From Cymodocea nodosa (lineage: Eukaryota > Streptophyta > Magnoliopsida > Alismatales > Cymodoceaceae), in contig CM072347.1 in the NCBI GenBank assembly GCA_036874045.1, positions 7,876,501 through 7,940,500 on the forward strand: a DNA stretch of 64,000 nt. The letters run 5' to 3'. Positions 35,780 through 46,804 of the stretch are shown here, piece after piece; within the stretch, counting starts at the first letter, position 1; every line of letters begins with the position of its first letter. The notes beneath the pieces are model-generated. The model ran no database searches. It saw only the letters and a list, made by a program, of their open reading frames with translations, and had not been told where the DNA came from. The position numbers were made by a program, and so were the translations under genes.

Positions 35780-37756
35780 TATTTGGCTTGTTAACTTTTG
35801 TTTGTAACTTATTAATTTGTCTTTATGCTCATCAGTAATTCTTTTTTTTAGAAGTAAACAAACAATCTTTCACACAAATTAGATATTAATTCCAATTTGT
35901 ATTTTAACTACAAGTGCATAGTGTATATTGTATTTGTGTGCAAGTACAAGTCGATCCCACAAGGAATTGAGCAAGATTTGTGTACTGTTCCGTTTTTAAT
36001 AATGAAATTTATATATTCAGTAAGCACTCCGTTGAGTTGTAGCTAACTCAACGAACTAACCTCGTGGAATTGAATTAACTCAACAAAGCTATCTATCCAG
36101 TTTAATACTACTATTTACAGAGGAATTCAGCCAACCATTGGGCGGTTCCATAGATTGTAAATAACATCAATTAAGCTCTTTAATGCTAGTTAATATAAGA
36201 TTTATCATTCAGCAGCACTAACATTCAGATATTTCAAACAGTAACTATTAAAATCTTTAAGTATCAAGAACGATTCAATTTCAATAAATTGTAAAACTAT
36301 TTTCTATTTTCTAAATCAAACAAACATGAAACATTCTCAACACTAACAATGATAACATTAATCACAATACAAAACAAACAATACAACACTCAAATACTAA
36401 CTATAAACACAGATAAGTTGTTTTTGGTATTTTTGTTTTGATATGATCATGAAAATGGGAAAAAGGTGAAATGTAAAAGTAATCTCTATTGACAGTAAAA
36501 AAACTTCTATCACTACATGCGACGTGATAACACCATTCAAAATTTAACCACTTACAATTTTGTCTCCTCTCCCTATAGAATCGCAAGTCCAGAATTGCAA
36601 GTTGATCTCCTCTTCAGCATACTGGCATCAACTCGAAACCAAGGCTAGAAGCTTTACAATCTCCTGAGATATGAGTTGGTGCTTGGTGAAAATGGCTTCC
36701 CTTCCCACAATGCGATCACTCCTCACAGTGGTTGTCAGGCACTATGTTTGGCTCGGAATCGACCCGACATCAGGAAAGTATCCTCACAGACCTCCGATAG
36801 TTGGTGATTATGGTTACGGTGGTGATGGTAGTGTGGAACTTTAGGGAATTTCTATCGTTGCCTGTAGTTAGTGTAGTCCTCCTCCTCTGCACACACACTA
36901 ACCACACACACTTCTTCATTTTTTTCTCCTTTTCTTTTATATTTCTTAGTAGTAACTGCTTCTACTTTGATGATTGGTTGGATTTCCTTCATCCATATCA
37001 ATGATGGTGATTTCTTCTTCCTTCCACAAGCAATTTCCTATGTGATACGTGCAATCATGGTTTTCCTCCGAATGTCCTGTTCCTATAACTGCTATAGTGG
37101 CATATTAGAAAATAAATGGTCTGTGGAGTTATAGATAACTCAACGGACTTACTTCGTTAATTTAACTATAAAACACGTGCACTAAAGAAATAAGTTGCTA
37201 ACCTAACGCATTACCTTAGTGTGTATTCATGTAACTCAACGCGTACAGTTATGCTAACTTAACGAGTTATACATGTGCATCTCACGTGATATACTAAAGC
37301 ATTTAAATTCAACACGTGCATAATTCTAACGTAACAAGTTCAAATATTTTGGACACTTACGAACCTAACTATCCGATGCTCAGATGCATTTCGGATAGTT
37401 AACAGATAACTTACCGAAAATCCACTTAAGTCATGCATTGTAGTTTCAACATATGTAATCCAAGAAATAATAAAATATTCTTTAAGTATTTAAAACATAA
37501 CTGTCTGATACATTAAACATAACTCTCCGAAATAACAAAAAATTTGAATACTAAAGAATTTCACAACTTGCAATTTACCGCCAGTTCATAAATGTACTAA
37601 ATTAATGCTAATTTCTTGGAATTATGCAGATTCTTTCATTAAAGCATATAATAGTGCAATTATAACATAATGGCTTAATTTTCATATGATAAGCTAAATA
37701 TTATGCAATTAACCATCATTTAATCATTAATATTATGCACTTTTTCATTCTAAATA
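35780..37756 (-). repeat. Solo LTR J (Athila/Tat-type gypsy)
   Basis: 1977 bp. It aligns from end to end with the Gypsy I LTR, has no internal region, and is flanked by 5-bp repeats 'gtggc' on both sides, so an intact insertion lost its body by LTR-LTR recombination. A TATA box (minus, ATATAAAA) is at 36935-36942. The U3 (about 37080-37640) has the copia-shared module. Frames at 36801-37004 and 36401-36586 are chance frames in the LTR. Confidence 0.85.
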
Positions 37757-37761
37757 GTGGC
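37757..37761. repeat. Target-site repeat of solo LTR J, right
   Basis: 'gtggc', partner of 35775-35779. Gypsy I coding sequence resumes after it. Confidence 0.75.
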
Positions 37762-38768
37762 ATTTTCTACAATAAGTCTAACAAAGGAATGTTAACTTGT
37801 ACTTTTTCAAATATTTCTCTAATTTTTTCTTGTTTTTCGAGAAATGTTTGTTGTAATCTTTCAAGATAGGGTGCTAATGATTGCGATTTAAAAGATTCTG
37901 TTTCTTTCATTTGATTTGTTTCATTATATGTTTTAATCTCATCTTCAAATTTAGATCTTTCTTCAATGATTTCTATATTTTCAAATATTACATTTTCATT
38001 ATCTTTTTGATTTTTGTTCTTATCCACCTTCACATTATTTTCTTTTTGAATTCTTGGTGGTATATCAATTCCAGATCTTAATGTTATACATACATCTTCC
38101 AGATTTTCGTTACTTTCTTGATGTTCTTGTATATCATTTTCATGATTATGATCTTCATCTGTTTTTAGTTTTAAATTGCATTCTTTAAATTCTGTTGCAT
38201 TGGTGTTTTCTTTTGTTTGTATGTCTTGCAAATTATGCAAATCTGTAACATTAAAGTTTTCATTTATGTTGTCCTATTGCATAACTTGTAATTTCATTGT
38301 ATATTCGTCCAATGCTTTTAGTTTTCTTTCCAGATCATCTAATCTCATTGCATTCAATTTTTGATCAATTTTCATTATGGTTTTTTCAGTTTCGTAAATG
38401 ATATCAATTTTAGGTTCTGAATATGCTTCCCTATAGTTTAATTGGTTGACTTCTTGTTGTTGACACATAAATTGTTCCAGTTTATCCATGTTTTGCTCTA
38501 AGCTACGCTCCAGTCTATCATACCTATCCCAAACTTCCTGATCTCTCAACATATTACACATTCTCAGCTGACCATTAGTTAGGTAAACCAAAGGATTCTC
38601 ACACTCAACTCTATTATAGTGAAGATAATTCATTTGTTGTTCATGTGATCTAACCATTTGCAATCGTTTCAGTTTCAAACAATCAGAAATGTCATGACCT
38701 TCCAAATTGCAGAATTCACATATGCTAACTACAAGTTTCAGAAATCTTTGAGCATAAGCATATGCCAT
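37762..38768 (-). pseudogene. gag: Gypsy I short gag frame with zinc knuckle
   Basis: Starts MAYAYAQRFLK at 38768, about 85 bp after the primer site. A CCHC knuckle CEFCNLEGHDISDC (38679-38720) follows almost at once. Then come a Gln/Glu-rich helical part (RYDRLERSLEQNMDKLEQFM, LDDLERKLKALDEYTMKLQ), an acidic Asn-rich part, and the 'LAPYLERLQQTF' segment that leads into protease in Athila/Tat gags. The usual capsid domain is not seen before the knuckle. The same arrangement occurs in K, so it is a property of this family. Fossil with one or two breaks. Confidence 0.75.
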
Positions 38769-38855
38769 ATTCTCAATTAGATAAGAAAACACACACACTC
38801 CTCTTGCTATTAAAACAAAACAACACTCACAGTGGCTTAGCTTATCAAACTCTAT

Positions 38856-38872
38856 TCCCTGGCAACGGCGCT
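38856..38872 (-). promoter_or_regulatory. Primer-binding site of Gypsy I (tRNA-Asp type)
   Basis: Minus strand AGCGCCGTTGCCAGGGA, close to the tRNA-Asp complement (TGGCGCCGTTGCCGGGG) used by Athila elements. It lies 8 bp from the LTR. Confidence 0.8.
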
Positions 38873-38880
38873 AGAAAACT

Positions 38881-40942
38881 TGTTTGGCGTTTTAATTAAC
38901 TTCTATTTTTATGCTTATATCAATAATTACCTTTAGAAACAAACTAACAACCTTTCACACGAATTAGCTATTAATTCCAATTTTGGTTTTAACTGCAAGT
39001 GCATAGTGTATATTGTATTTGTATGCAAGTATAGGTCAATCTCATAGGGAATAGTTAGACTAAAAATTGTGTACTATTGGAATTTGTGTTCAGTAAACAC
39101 TCCGTTGAATTACAGTTAACACAACGGACCTAGTTCGTGGAGTTATGGCTAACTCAACGAACTCACCTCGTGGACTTAAGTTAACTCCACGAGTCTAACA
39201 ATATTGTTAATTACAAAGGAATTTAGCCAACTATTGGGTGATTCCACAAATTATAAATAACATCAATTAAGCTCTTTAATACTAGCCAAGATTAGATTTA
39301 TCATTAAGCAACGCTAACATTCAGATATTTCAAATAGTAACCATTGAAATCTTTAAGTATTGGAACGAATTAATTTCAGTAAACTGTAAAACTATTACCT
39401 ATTTTCTGAATCAATCAAACATAAAACATTCACAATACGAACAACACTAACATTAATCACAATACAACACTTACATACAAACTGCAAACACAAATAAGTA
39501 GTTGTTTTTGGTGTTTTTGTTTTTAATGTATTCCTAAAGATGAATGAAAGGTGAAATGTAAAAATCTCTATCAATGGTAAAAACTTTCGTCACTACATGC
39601 GATGCGATTACACCACTAAAAAATTTAATCACTTACAATCCTGTCTCCTCTCCCTATAGAATCGTGAGTCCAGAATTGCAAGATGATCTCCTCCTCAGCA
39701 TATTAGCATCAACCCAAAACCAAGGCCAGAAGCTTTACGATCTCCTAAGATATGAACCGGTGCTTGGAGAAAATGGCTTCCCTTCCCGCGACGCGATCAC
39801 TCCTCACAGTGGTTGTTAGGCACTGTGTTTGGTTCAGAATCAACCCGACATCAAGCAAGTATCCTCACAGACCTCCGATGGTTGGTGATGGTGATGGTGG
39901 TGTTGGTGTTGGTGTGGAGCTTCAGGGAACTTCCGACGTTGCCTACAGTTAGCGTAGTTCTCCAACACACCTTGCACATACTTTTTCTACATTTTTTATA
40001 TTTTTTACAATAGTAACTGCTCCCGCTTAATTGATCGGTTAGATTTCCTTCCCTTATATCAACAATAGTGATTTCTTCTTCCTTCCACGAGTGAATTCCT
40101 GTGTGATACGTGTAATCGTGGTCTTTCTTCGAATGTCCTGCTTCTACAACTGCTATAATGGCATATTAGAAAATATATGGTCCGTGGAGTTACAGATAAC
40201 TCAACGGACTTACTTCGTTGATTTAACTATAAAACACGTGAAATAAAGAAATAAGCTGCTAACATAACGCGTTACCTTAGTGTGTATTCATGTAACTCAA
40301 CGCATATAGTTATGCTAACTTAACGAGTTAAACATGTGCATCTCACGTGATATAGTAAAGCATTTAAATTCAACATGTGCATAAATCTAACTTAACGATT
40401 CAGATATTTTGGATACTTACTAACCTAACTATCTGATGCCCAGATGCATTTTGGATAGTTACAGATAACCTTCTGAAAGATAACTTAAGTCAATCTTCCA
40501 AATCATAACATGTGTCCTTAAGCAATTTTATAATAAAGAGATATTTCAGACATTTACAAATCTAACTATCCGATGCCTAGATGCATTTCAGATAGTTAAC
40601 AGATAACTTACCGAAAATCCACTTAAGTCAATGTATTCAGGTGTCAACACGTGTAAATTAGGAAATAAAATATTCTTTAAAACATAACTATCTGGTAAAT
40701 TTAATATAACTCCCTGAAATAATAGAAAATTTGGATACTTAAGAATTTCACAGCCTCTAATTTACTGACAGTTCAAAATCATACAAAATTAACATTAATT
40801 CCCTGAAATTATGCAGATTCTTTCATTAAAGCATATAATAGTGCAATTATAACATCATGGCTTAATTCTCATATGATAAACTAAAATTATGCAATTAACC
40901 ATCATTTAACCGTTAATATTATGCACTTTTTCATTCTGAACA
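38881..40942 (-). repeat. 5' LTR of Gypsy I
   Basis: 2062 bp, from TGTTTGGCG to CTGAACA. A TATA-like ATATAAAAA (minus) lies near 39990-40002. U3 at 40170-40860 holds 'aactcaacgg', AACTTAACGAGTT (40317-40329), CACGTG and TTCGG/CCGAA motifs in the same order as in the copia LTRs. Small frames at 39574-40013 are low-complexity LTR sequence. Confidence 0.85.
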
Positions 40943-41708
40943 ATACTTTTGAAAACGTTTATTTGAGATACATTCTTTTATTCTCCTTGAATTAATCATA
41001 TTGAGTTCAAAGTTGTGTTTTGATTCATATACAATAGGAATTGATTCTAGCAATCATTTTTGATGAATTCAGGATAACGGAAGTTTCTGAAAGAAAATTT
41101 AAAGTATAGTTATACTTAACATTTATGTTATACAAGTATATTTTGTATGTTATTGAATATATTTGAAGTATATTTGTAGGGGGAGGATTAATAATGTCCA
41201 AAATAGATTAATATAATTTAGAATACAAATCTTGGTTAATATGAATTTAAGTCATCTTAAGATCTTGATGAAATAATTTAAAAAGACAAACAAACTATTT
41301 TAGATTCATAAGAAAGGAATATTAGAATAGTTTACAATGTTCTCAAGATAATGTTAAGTGTAGCATGTGTGTTGTCTTCGAAAGGTTTCAGTAGAAAACA
41401 TCCAAATCTTGTTTGTTTTTAGTAAGTGTACTAACTGAATGTTATGTTATATAAGGTAACGTGTAAAACTGCCTCTAGACAGCGTTTTACTTGTTAGGTT
41501 AGTTAACTCAATGAGTTATACTTGAATATTTCGAGTACCTTGATTGAATAAACTATATTCAATATTCTTTTATATCCAAACCCGACTTCTCTACATGTTG
41601 TGTTATCCGCCTAAAACCCTATTTAAACACTTATTACACGGGCACTTAGGTTATTCGTAAACTTTGTCTAAAAATCTTTCCTGCTTGTTGCTGTTACAAC
41701 CTGCAATG
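40943..41708 (+). other. Spacer of Copia G upstream of the extra ORF
   Basis: Matches F from about 62935 onwards. It contains LTR-like motifs at 41340-41530 and the TATA-like box at 41619-41628. No gene. Confidence 0.7.
41619..41628 (+). promoter_or_regulatory. TATA-like box before the extra ORF of G
   Basis: CTATTTAAAC, 81 bp before the ATG. Conserved in place in B, C and F. Confidence 0.5.
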
Positions 41709-43937
41709 ATGGTCTCCAAGTTCTACAAAGGTCGTGGCAAAGGAAAAGGCAAAAGCAGAGGAGATGAAAAAGGAAAAGAAATAGATACTGATGAACTTCC
41801 ACGTGCTTGGTTTAAGAAAATACTTCGAGTGGACAAAATGTTAGCACAAATTTACAGTGAATACTTCTTTCCTCAAGGTATACTAGATGAAGTTAGACAA
41901 GAGCTTCCAAATACTGATGCAAGTATTACATACATGGGTATTCGAAGTAAATATGATAGAGAATACAGAATGAAATGTGCTGAGATTGCATTTCTCGAAC
42001 AGTATGCACAATATATAGAAAAGGTGTAGGTTCATCAAATAGAATTCCTCAATCTCCTCTGAGTGGTACACGACTACATGCATTTGAGGAAGAACATGAA
42101 TCTGCTATACCTACTCCTTTGTATTCAAAAGAAGTAGAATCAAATATTGCTATAGATAAAAGAAAAGTTCAAGAACTTCGAAAGGCCATTGCAATAGAAA
42201 GTGCCTTAGAAGAATTAAAGCAGAAAACTTTTATGGAACAATTTCAAAAGAAAACAACAATACTAGAAGAGGAGAAACAAAACTGTTATAGAAGAAGAAA
42301 AATTAGAAAAATTATGTCTAAGGAAACAAAATCTGTTGGAAAAGGAAAATCGTATGAGCATTTATTTCCAAAGGACAATGTATGTCTAGACATTGTACCT
42401 TATAGTGCATCTGATAAACTCATCAGTTCCGAGCATACTGAAACTAATGAAGATAATGAGACTTTATTTTCCCTTGCTAGAAAACTTATCAAGAAATCCA
42501 AGTCAAATATGAGCTCAAGTTTTCTATTAGTACAAGTCCTGATGATACAACAATTGAAAAATTAGAGCAACAGGCATATGACATTGAACAAGTTATTGTA
42601 GATATAATTGACAATGTTTAGGTAGTAACTAGTTCACAGGCTGAATTGTCTAGAGTAGCAGATATTGAAAAAGTTAAGACTCCAGAAGAGCTTAATGTCA
42701 ACTAGCCTTCTTCAGAATCTATAAAAGCAAAGTTTGAGAATTCACAACATGTATCAATGGAGATATCTATTGAACAATTACAAACAGATACACCGGTTGT
42801 AGAATTTGTGGAAACATTGAACTCTGATCATTCTATAGAGATTGAACAAATGAATGTTGAGCATAATGAAGATGTTCCTTACACTGTTGAAGCTGAAGAA
42901 TTAAGTGTACATATGCAGTTTCAAGAAAATATGTTCACAGAGGAACAACATGACATTCATTTTGAAGAAGTTCCTGGAGATGAATTAAAATCAAAGCTTC
43001 AGGTATCACCTTCTTTATGTACAGTATTACAAATTCAAGGTAATTCAATTTATTTTAGATCTAAGGAAGCAGTGTAGAAATACAATAATCTGATTACATG
43101 TCAGATTCTACATGCTCGACCAATAAAATTCAGAAATTTGATGGCAATAAGAGATCTATTTGAGTATCAAGGCCTCATTCAATTCTTGCCAGTTGGAACG
43201 AAATTGAAGCAATACAAAGAGCTTATTGCAACTTTTTATAGCAATCTGGTTAAGAATGAAAACATATTGAAAACTCAAATAAATAAATAGGAGTTAATAT
43301 TGTCTCCTGAATTAATTTTTGAAGTTTTGGGATTAAAGAATGAAGGTGTTGTTGTTACAAACAGATTAGACAACTGGAATGGAACATTCAGTCTTTATCA
43401 AAAATTCCAGATGTATATACTAAAATGAGATTAATGGAAAATTTAAATGCAGAGGCAAGGTTTATTGCAAATATATTACATGCCGATTTATTTCAAAGAG
43501 TCGGACACAATATGGAAGTCAATAGAAGCTATTTATATGCAACTTATGGTCTGCTGAATAGAATTCAAATCAATTGGTTTAATGTTTTTACTTCTCAACT
43601 ACAGCATATGAGTTCAAAGTTATTTTATGGTGATGTTGTATGTAGACTCCTTGCAAGCCAATTGAATTTATCTAATTGGCCCTCTGAAACTAATGGCATG
43701 AGAGCTTTTAGTGTAAAAGATTTGCAATGATTCCAAGTCGTACATCAACCTCAACAACAACAACAACCGACAGATTGTACAGAACAACAACAGCCAAGTT
43801 ATTCAGTTCAAGTAGAACAACAACCCTAGCTACCTCCTGACCTAGATGATGTGCCTAACGACATCAGAAATGATATTAGGCATCTAGGAGATAAAATATG
43901 TAATGCTATAAGTGATATACTTAGGAGGAATAGATAA
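41709..43937 (+). pseudogene. Extra ORF of G (full span)
   Basis: Starts MVSKFYKGRGKGKGK at 41709 and ends ILRRNR at 43937. Parts: basic Gly/Lys/Arg start; helical segment with VRQELPNTDASITYMGIRSKYDREY; Lys/Glu coiled-coil-like part (42119-42565); acidic part (42757-43077, EEQHDIHFEEVPGDEL); and the C-terminal domain. That domain includes NAEARFIANILHADLFQRVGHNMEVNRSYLY and LLNRIQINWFNVFTSQLQHM (43425-43730). A Gln-rich tail (43750-43830) and a helical end (IRNDIRHLGDKICNAISDI) follow. The pattern around GHNMEVNRSYLY and INWF fits the plant Transposase_32 family by eye. No membrane segment. Fossil with several breaks. Useful as the only copy beside B whose full span is inside the window with all parts present. 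Confidence 0.75.
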
Positions 43938-44485
43938 CTGCATGTTTGCTTGTATCTGAATACAAAATGTAATGTTTGTATTCATTGTTTGATTCATTGA
44001 ACAATACATTTTTCTGTAAATGTTTACAATTCTTATTTTTGTTTACAGAAAGGCTTGTTGAAAATATGTCTTCTGCTATATATACTATGTAATCATTTTT
44101 GATTAATGACAAAAAGGGGGAGAGTTATTATAAATTCAAGAGAAAAAGATCATTATGATTTTAATTGCATATATTATAAAGGGAAATGATATTTATATGG
44201 TTATTGTAATCTAACAGATGATAATATAATCTAAAAGAAAAATTATATGATTATTAAATTATATAATGAAAAGGGGAGAAATGATACTTATGTAATTATT
44301 GACATCTGAAAGTTTTATTTCTGAGAGGTAAAATTTTACACAAACAATAGAAATAAGCTTAAGTGAACTTAAGTCAACAAACTTGTTTGTTGAATTAAAA
44401 GTTAACCCAACAAAGGTACTTTGTTGAGTTAAATATATTTCATAATTGATTTAATATGGTTTGTCATCATCAAAAAGGGGGAGAT
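43938..44485 (+). other. 3' untranslated stretch of G with three polypurine tracts
   Basis: AAAAAGGGGGAGA at 44111-44123, AAAAGGGGAGAA at 44269-44280, and the main tract AAAAAGGGGGAGAT at 44472-44485 next to the LTR. Multiple tracts are a Sirevirus trait. Confidence 0.8.
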
Positions 44486-46167
44486 TGTTGAGTATTTTAT
44501 TTTGATGATGTGTGCTGAATGAAAATAATCATATTTGCTTAATTACTATTGCTTGTGAAAGGAAATTAAGTACATCAATTAATACAGAAAAAGCTTACTG
44601 ATATAAATACTTGTCTGTATTGGATCTGAAATTATACTAAGTTAATAACTAGTTGTTTCGTTGCATTAATTTCTCATTTAACTAAGCGTTAAGTTAACGT
44701 GTGTTTTTATTGAAAAACATGATATATTTTAAAGTTATATCTTCTATATCATGTACAGTGCACGTTTAGACAACTCGTTAAGTTAGAGTGTTATTTGTAT
44801 AGAGTTCACATGAGAACTCGTTAAGTTAGAGGCTTAAATGTTAAAATAGGTCATGTGAGAACTCGTTAAGTTAGAGGCTTAAAGGTTAAAATAGGTCACG
44901 TGAGAACTTGTTAAGTTAGTGAGTAAAAGAAGAGACGAACTCATTAAGTAAGTGTTGTACACGTGGTGAAATTATAAGTTACGAATGCTATATTGTATCA
45001 CGTGAGGTGCACATGTTTAACTCGTTAAGTTAACATTACTAAACGCGTTGAGTTGCTATATTGAACACTAAGGCAATGCATTAAGTTAGCGTTATAAAAC
45101 TTAAGTTGCTATTTTTGCACGTGGTAAAATTCTTATTATAAAAACATTTGTTTATTACTAGTTTGTTGAGTTATTTGTAACACAACAGAGATGGTTCGTT
45201 GAGTTATCGTAACACCATAGATATGGTTCATTGAGTTAGCATAACACCACAAACTTAGTTCATTGAATTAGCTATAGTACTTGTCACGTGAGTTGGCACA
45301 TGAGGAACTTGTTAAGTTAGAAAAGTTAAGTTACACATCTACTTGTTTACTTGTTTAGTTAACATTAAAGTAAGGACTTCTTATTACACTTGATGAAAAA
45401 TTTTGGATGAGAAAGGTTATTTTCCAGGAAATTTTTCAGAGATCCAGGATTGATGATTAAAGAAAATTCAAAAGGTAAACGTGGGTCAGAATGTGTGTAT
45501 TTCAATGAAGGAAAAAGAAAAGACGTAAAGAAGTGGAAGACTGATAGTGATTAAACGTGGAGGATATGCATGAAATGAAAATATAGTATAAAAGGCATAG
45601 AATTCTCATTGATCAGTTATCCTTACACACAAAATGAAAAATCTTTTCAGGGATCAAAAACACCTTTCATGGAAAAAGCTCTCAGATGGAAGAAAATTCA
45701 GTGAAGTAGAAAAGGTCAGATTTATGTCGCTGAAGATTTGAAGTATTAGATATCAAAAAATTCAATGAAGCAAAAAAAGGTAATATTTATGTCACTGAAG
45801 ATTTGAAGTATCAGAAGAAAGCAAATTTGGTGAAGTAGAGAAAGATTAGATATTCGTCACTAAAGAATTGCTGAAGAAGAAAGAGAAGAAGAAGAAAGAT
45901 CTCAAATAGGGAGAAATGTTTTAAATTCCGTAAATTAGTTTTCTCTGTTTGCAGTTATGAAATTGTATAGATGAAACCTGGTATCGATATAATTGCATCT
46001 ACAATTTCTGAGGAGAATTGAATTGTATATTGTAATTGAAACCTTGAATAAAAATGATTTTATGAAAACAGTGTCTTGACTTGTTTTTGAGTTTTAAAGT
46101 TTCAATTATGATCGAAAATGTTGAAAAACACAATTCAACCCCTCTTGTGTAGCCATACGATCCTACA
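44486..46167 (+). repeat. 3' LTR of Copia G
   Basis: 1682 bp, from TGTTGAGTATT to GATCCTACA. TATA box TATAAAAG at 45597-45604, AATAAA at 46047-46052. U3 carries at least five forms of the AACTCGTTAAGTT motif (reverse of the one named for LTR1), CACGTG boxes, and three and a part copies of a 32-bp repeat near 45160-45280. Confidence 0.88.
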
Positions 46168-46744
46168 TTATCATTGTTAGTATTGTGAATATTATATGTT
46201 TATTTGATTCAAAAAATAGAAAATAGTTTTATTGTTTACTGAAATTGATTCGTTCCAGATACTTAAAGATTTTAATGGTTACTGTTTGAAATATCTAAAT
46301 GTTAGTGTTGCTTAATGATAAATCTAATATTAACTAACATTAAAGAGCTTAATTAATGTTATTTACATTCTATAGAACCGCCCAATGGTTAGCCGAATTC
46401 CTCTATAAATATTAGTATTTAACTAGAAAGGTAGGCTCATGGAGTTAACTTAAGTCCACGAGGTCAGTCTGTTGAGTTAGCCATAACTCCATGAACTAGG
46501 TCCGTTGTGTTAACTGTAATATAAACTCTAGTATAAAAATCGAAACAATATACAATTCTTACTCAATCTTTGTGTGATCGACCTGTACTTGCACACAAAT
46601 ACAATATACACTATGCACTTGCAGTTAAAAATACAAATTGAAATTAATATCTAATTTGTGTGAAAGGTTGTTTGTTTACTTCTAAAGGTAATTATTTATA
46701 TAAGCATAAAAACAAATTAAACAAGTTTAAGATTTAACTTAACA
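46168..46744 (+). repeat. Gypsy M, 3' end of an LTR (plus orientation)
   Basis: 577 bp that match the reverse of solo LTR J and the Gypsy I LTR, ending about CTTAACA at 46744. Copia G inserted in it; its left part is outside the window. No primer site follows, so it is a 3' LTR or a solo LTR. Confidence 0.7.
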
Positions 46745-46803
46745 ACCCCAAAACATTGAAAAACATAATTCACCCCCCTCTTGTGTAGCCATTCGATCCT
46801 ACA
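46745..46803 (+). repeat. Copia N, LTR-end remnant
   Basis: 59 bp with 'cacccccctcttgtgtag' and ending GATCCTACA, the 3' edge of the B/C/F/G LTR in plus orientation. Gypsy sequence flanks it on both sides (M left, K right). It is best read as the outer edge of a copia LTR that M split. Confidence 0.65.
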
Positions 46804-46804
46804 A

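Larger units (their letters stand above)
35071..40942 (-). mobile_element. Gypsy I, 5' part (Athila/Tat-type)
   Basis: Minus-strand Ty3/gypsy element: 5' LTR (38881-40942), tRNA-Asp-type primer site, a short gag frame, and protease. It is interrupted by solo LTR J and cut at 35070 by Copia A; the rest lies beyond the left window edge. It stands in the spacer of Copia G. Copy K at 46804-53471 has the same plan. Confidence 0.82.
40943..46167 (+). mobile_element. Copia G, 3' part (B/C/F family)
   Basis: From the spacer to the end of the 3' LTR on the plus strand. It is cut on the left by Gypsy I, so gag-pol is outside the window. Its LTR end at 46167 abuts gypsy LTR sequence M, the site where G inserted. 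Confidence 0.85.

Noticed and set aside
36401-37004. Short frames in solo LTR J, and the similar ones at 39574-40013 in the Gypsy I LTR
   Set aside because: Low-complexity Val/Gly or Phe-rich chance frames in LTR sequence; they differ between the two LTR copies.
41709-43937. Calling the extra ORF an envelope gene
   Set aside because: Some Sireviruses have env-like frames, but no signal peptide, fusion-like or membrane segment is visible in any of the copies.
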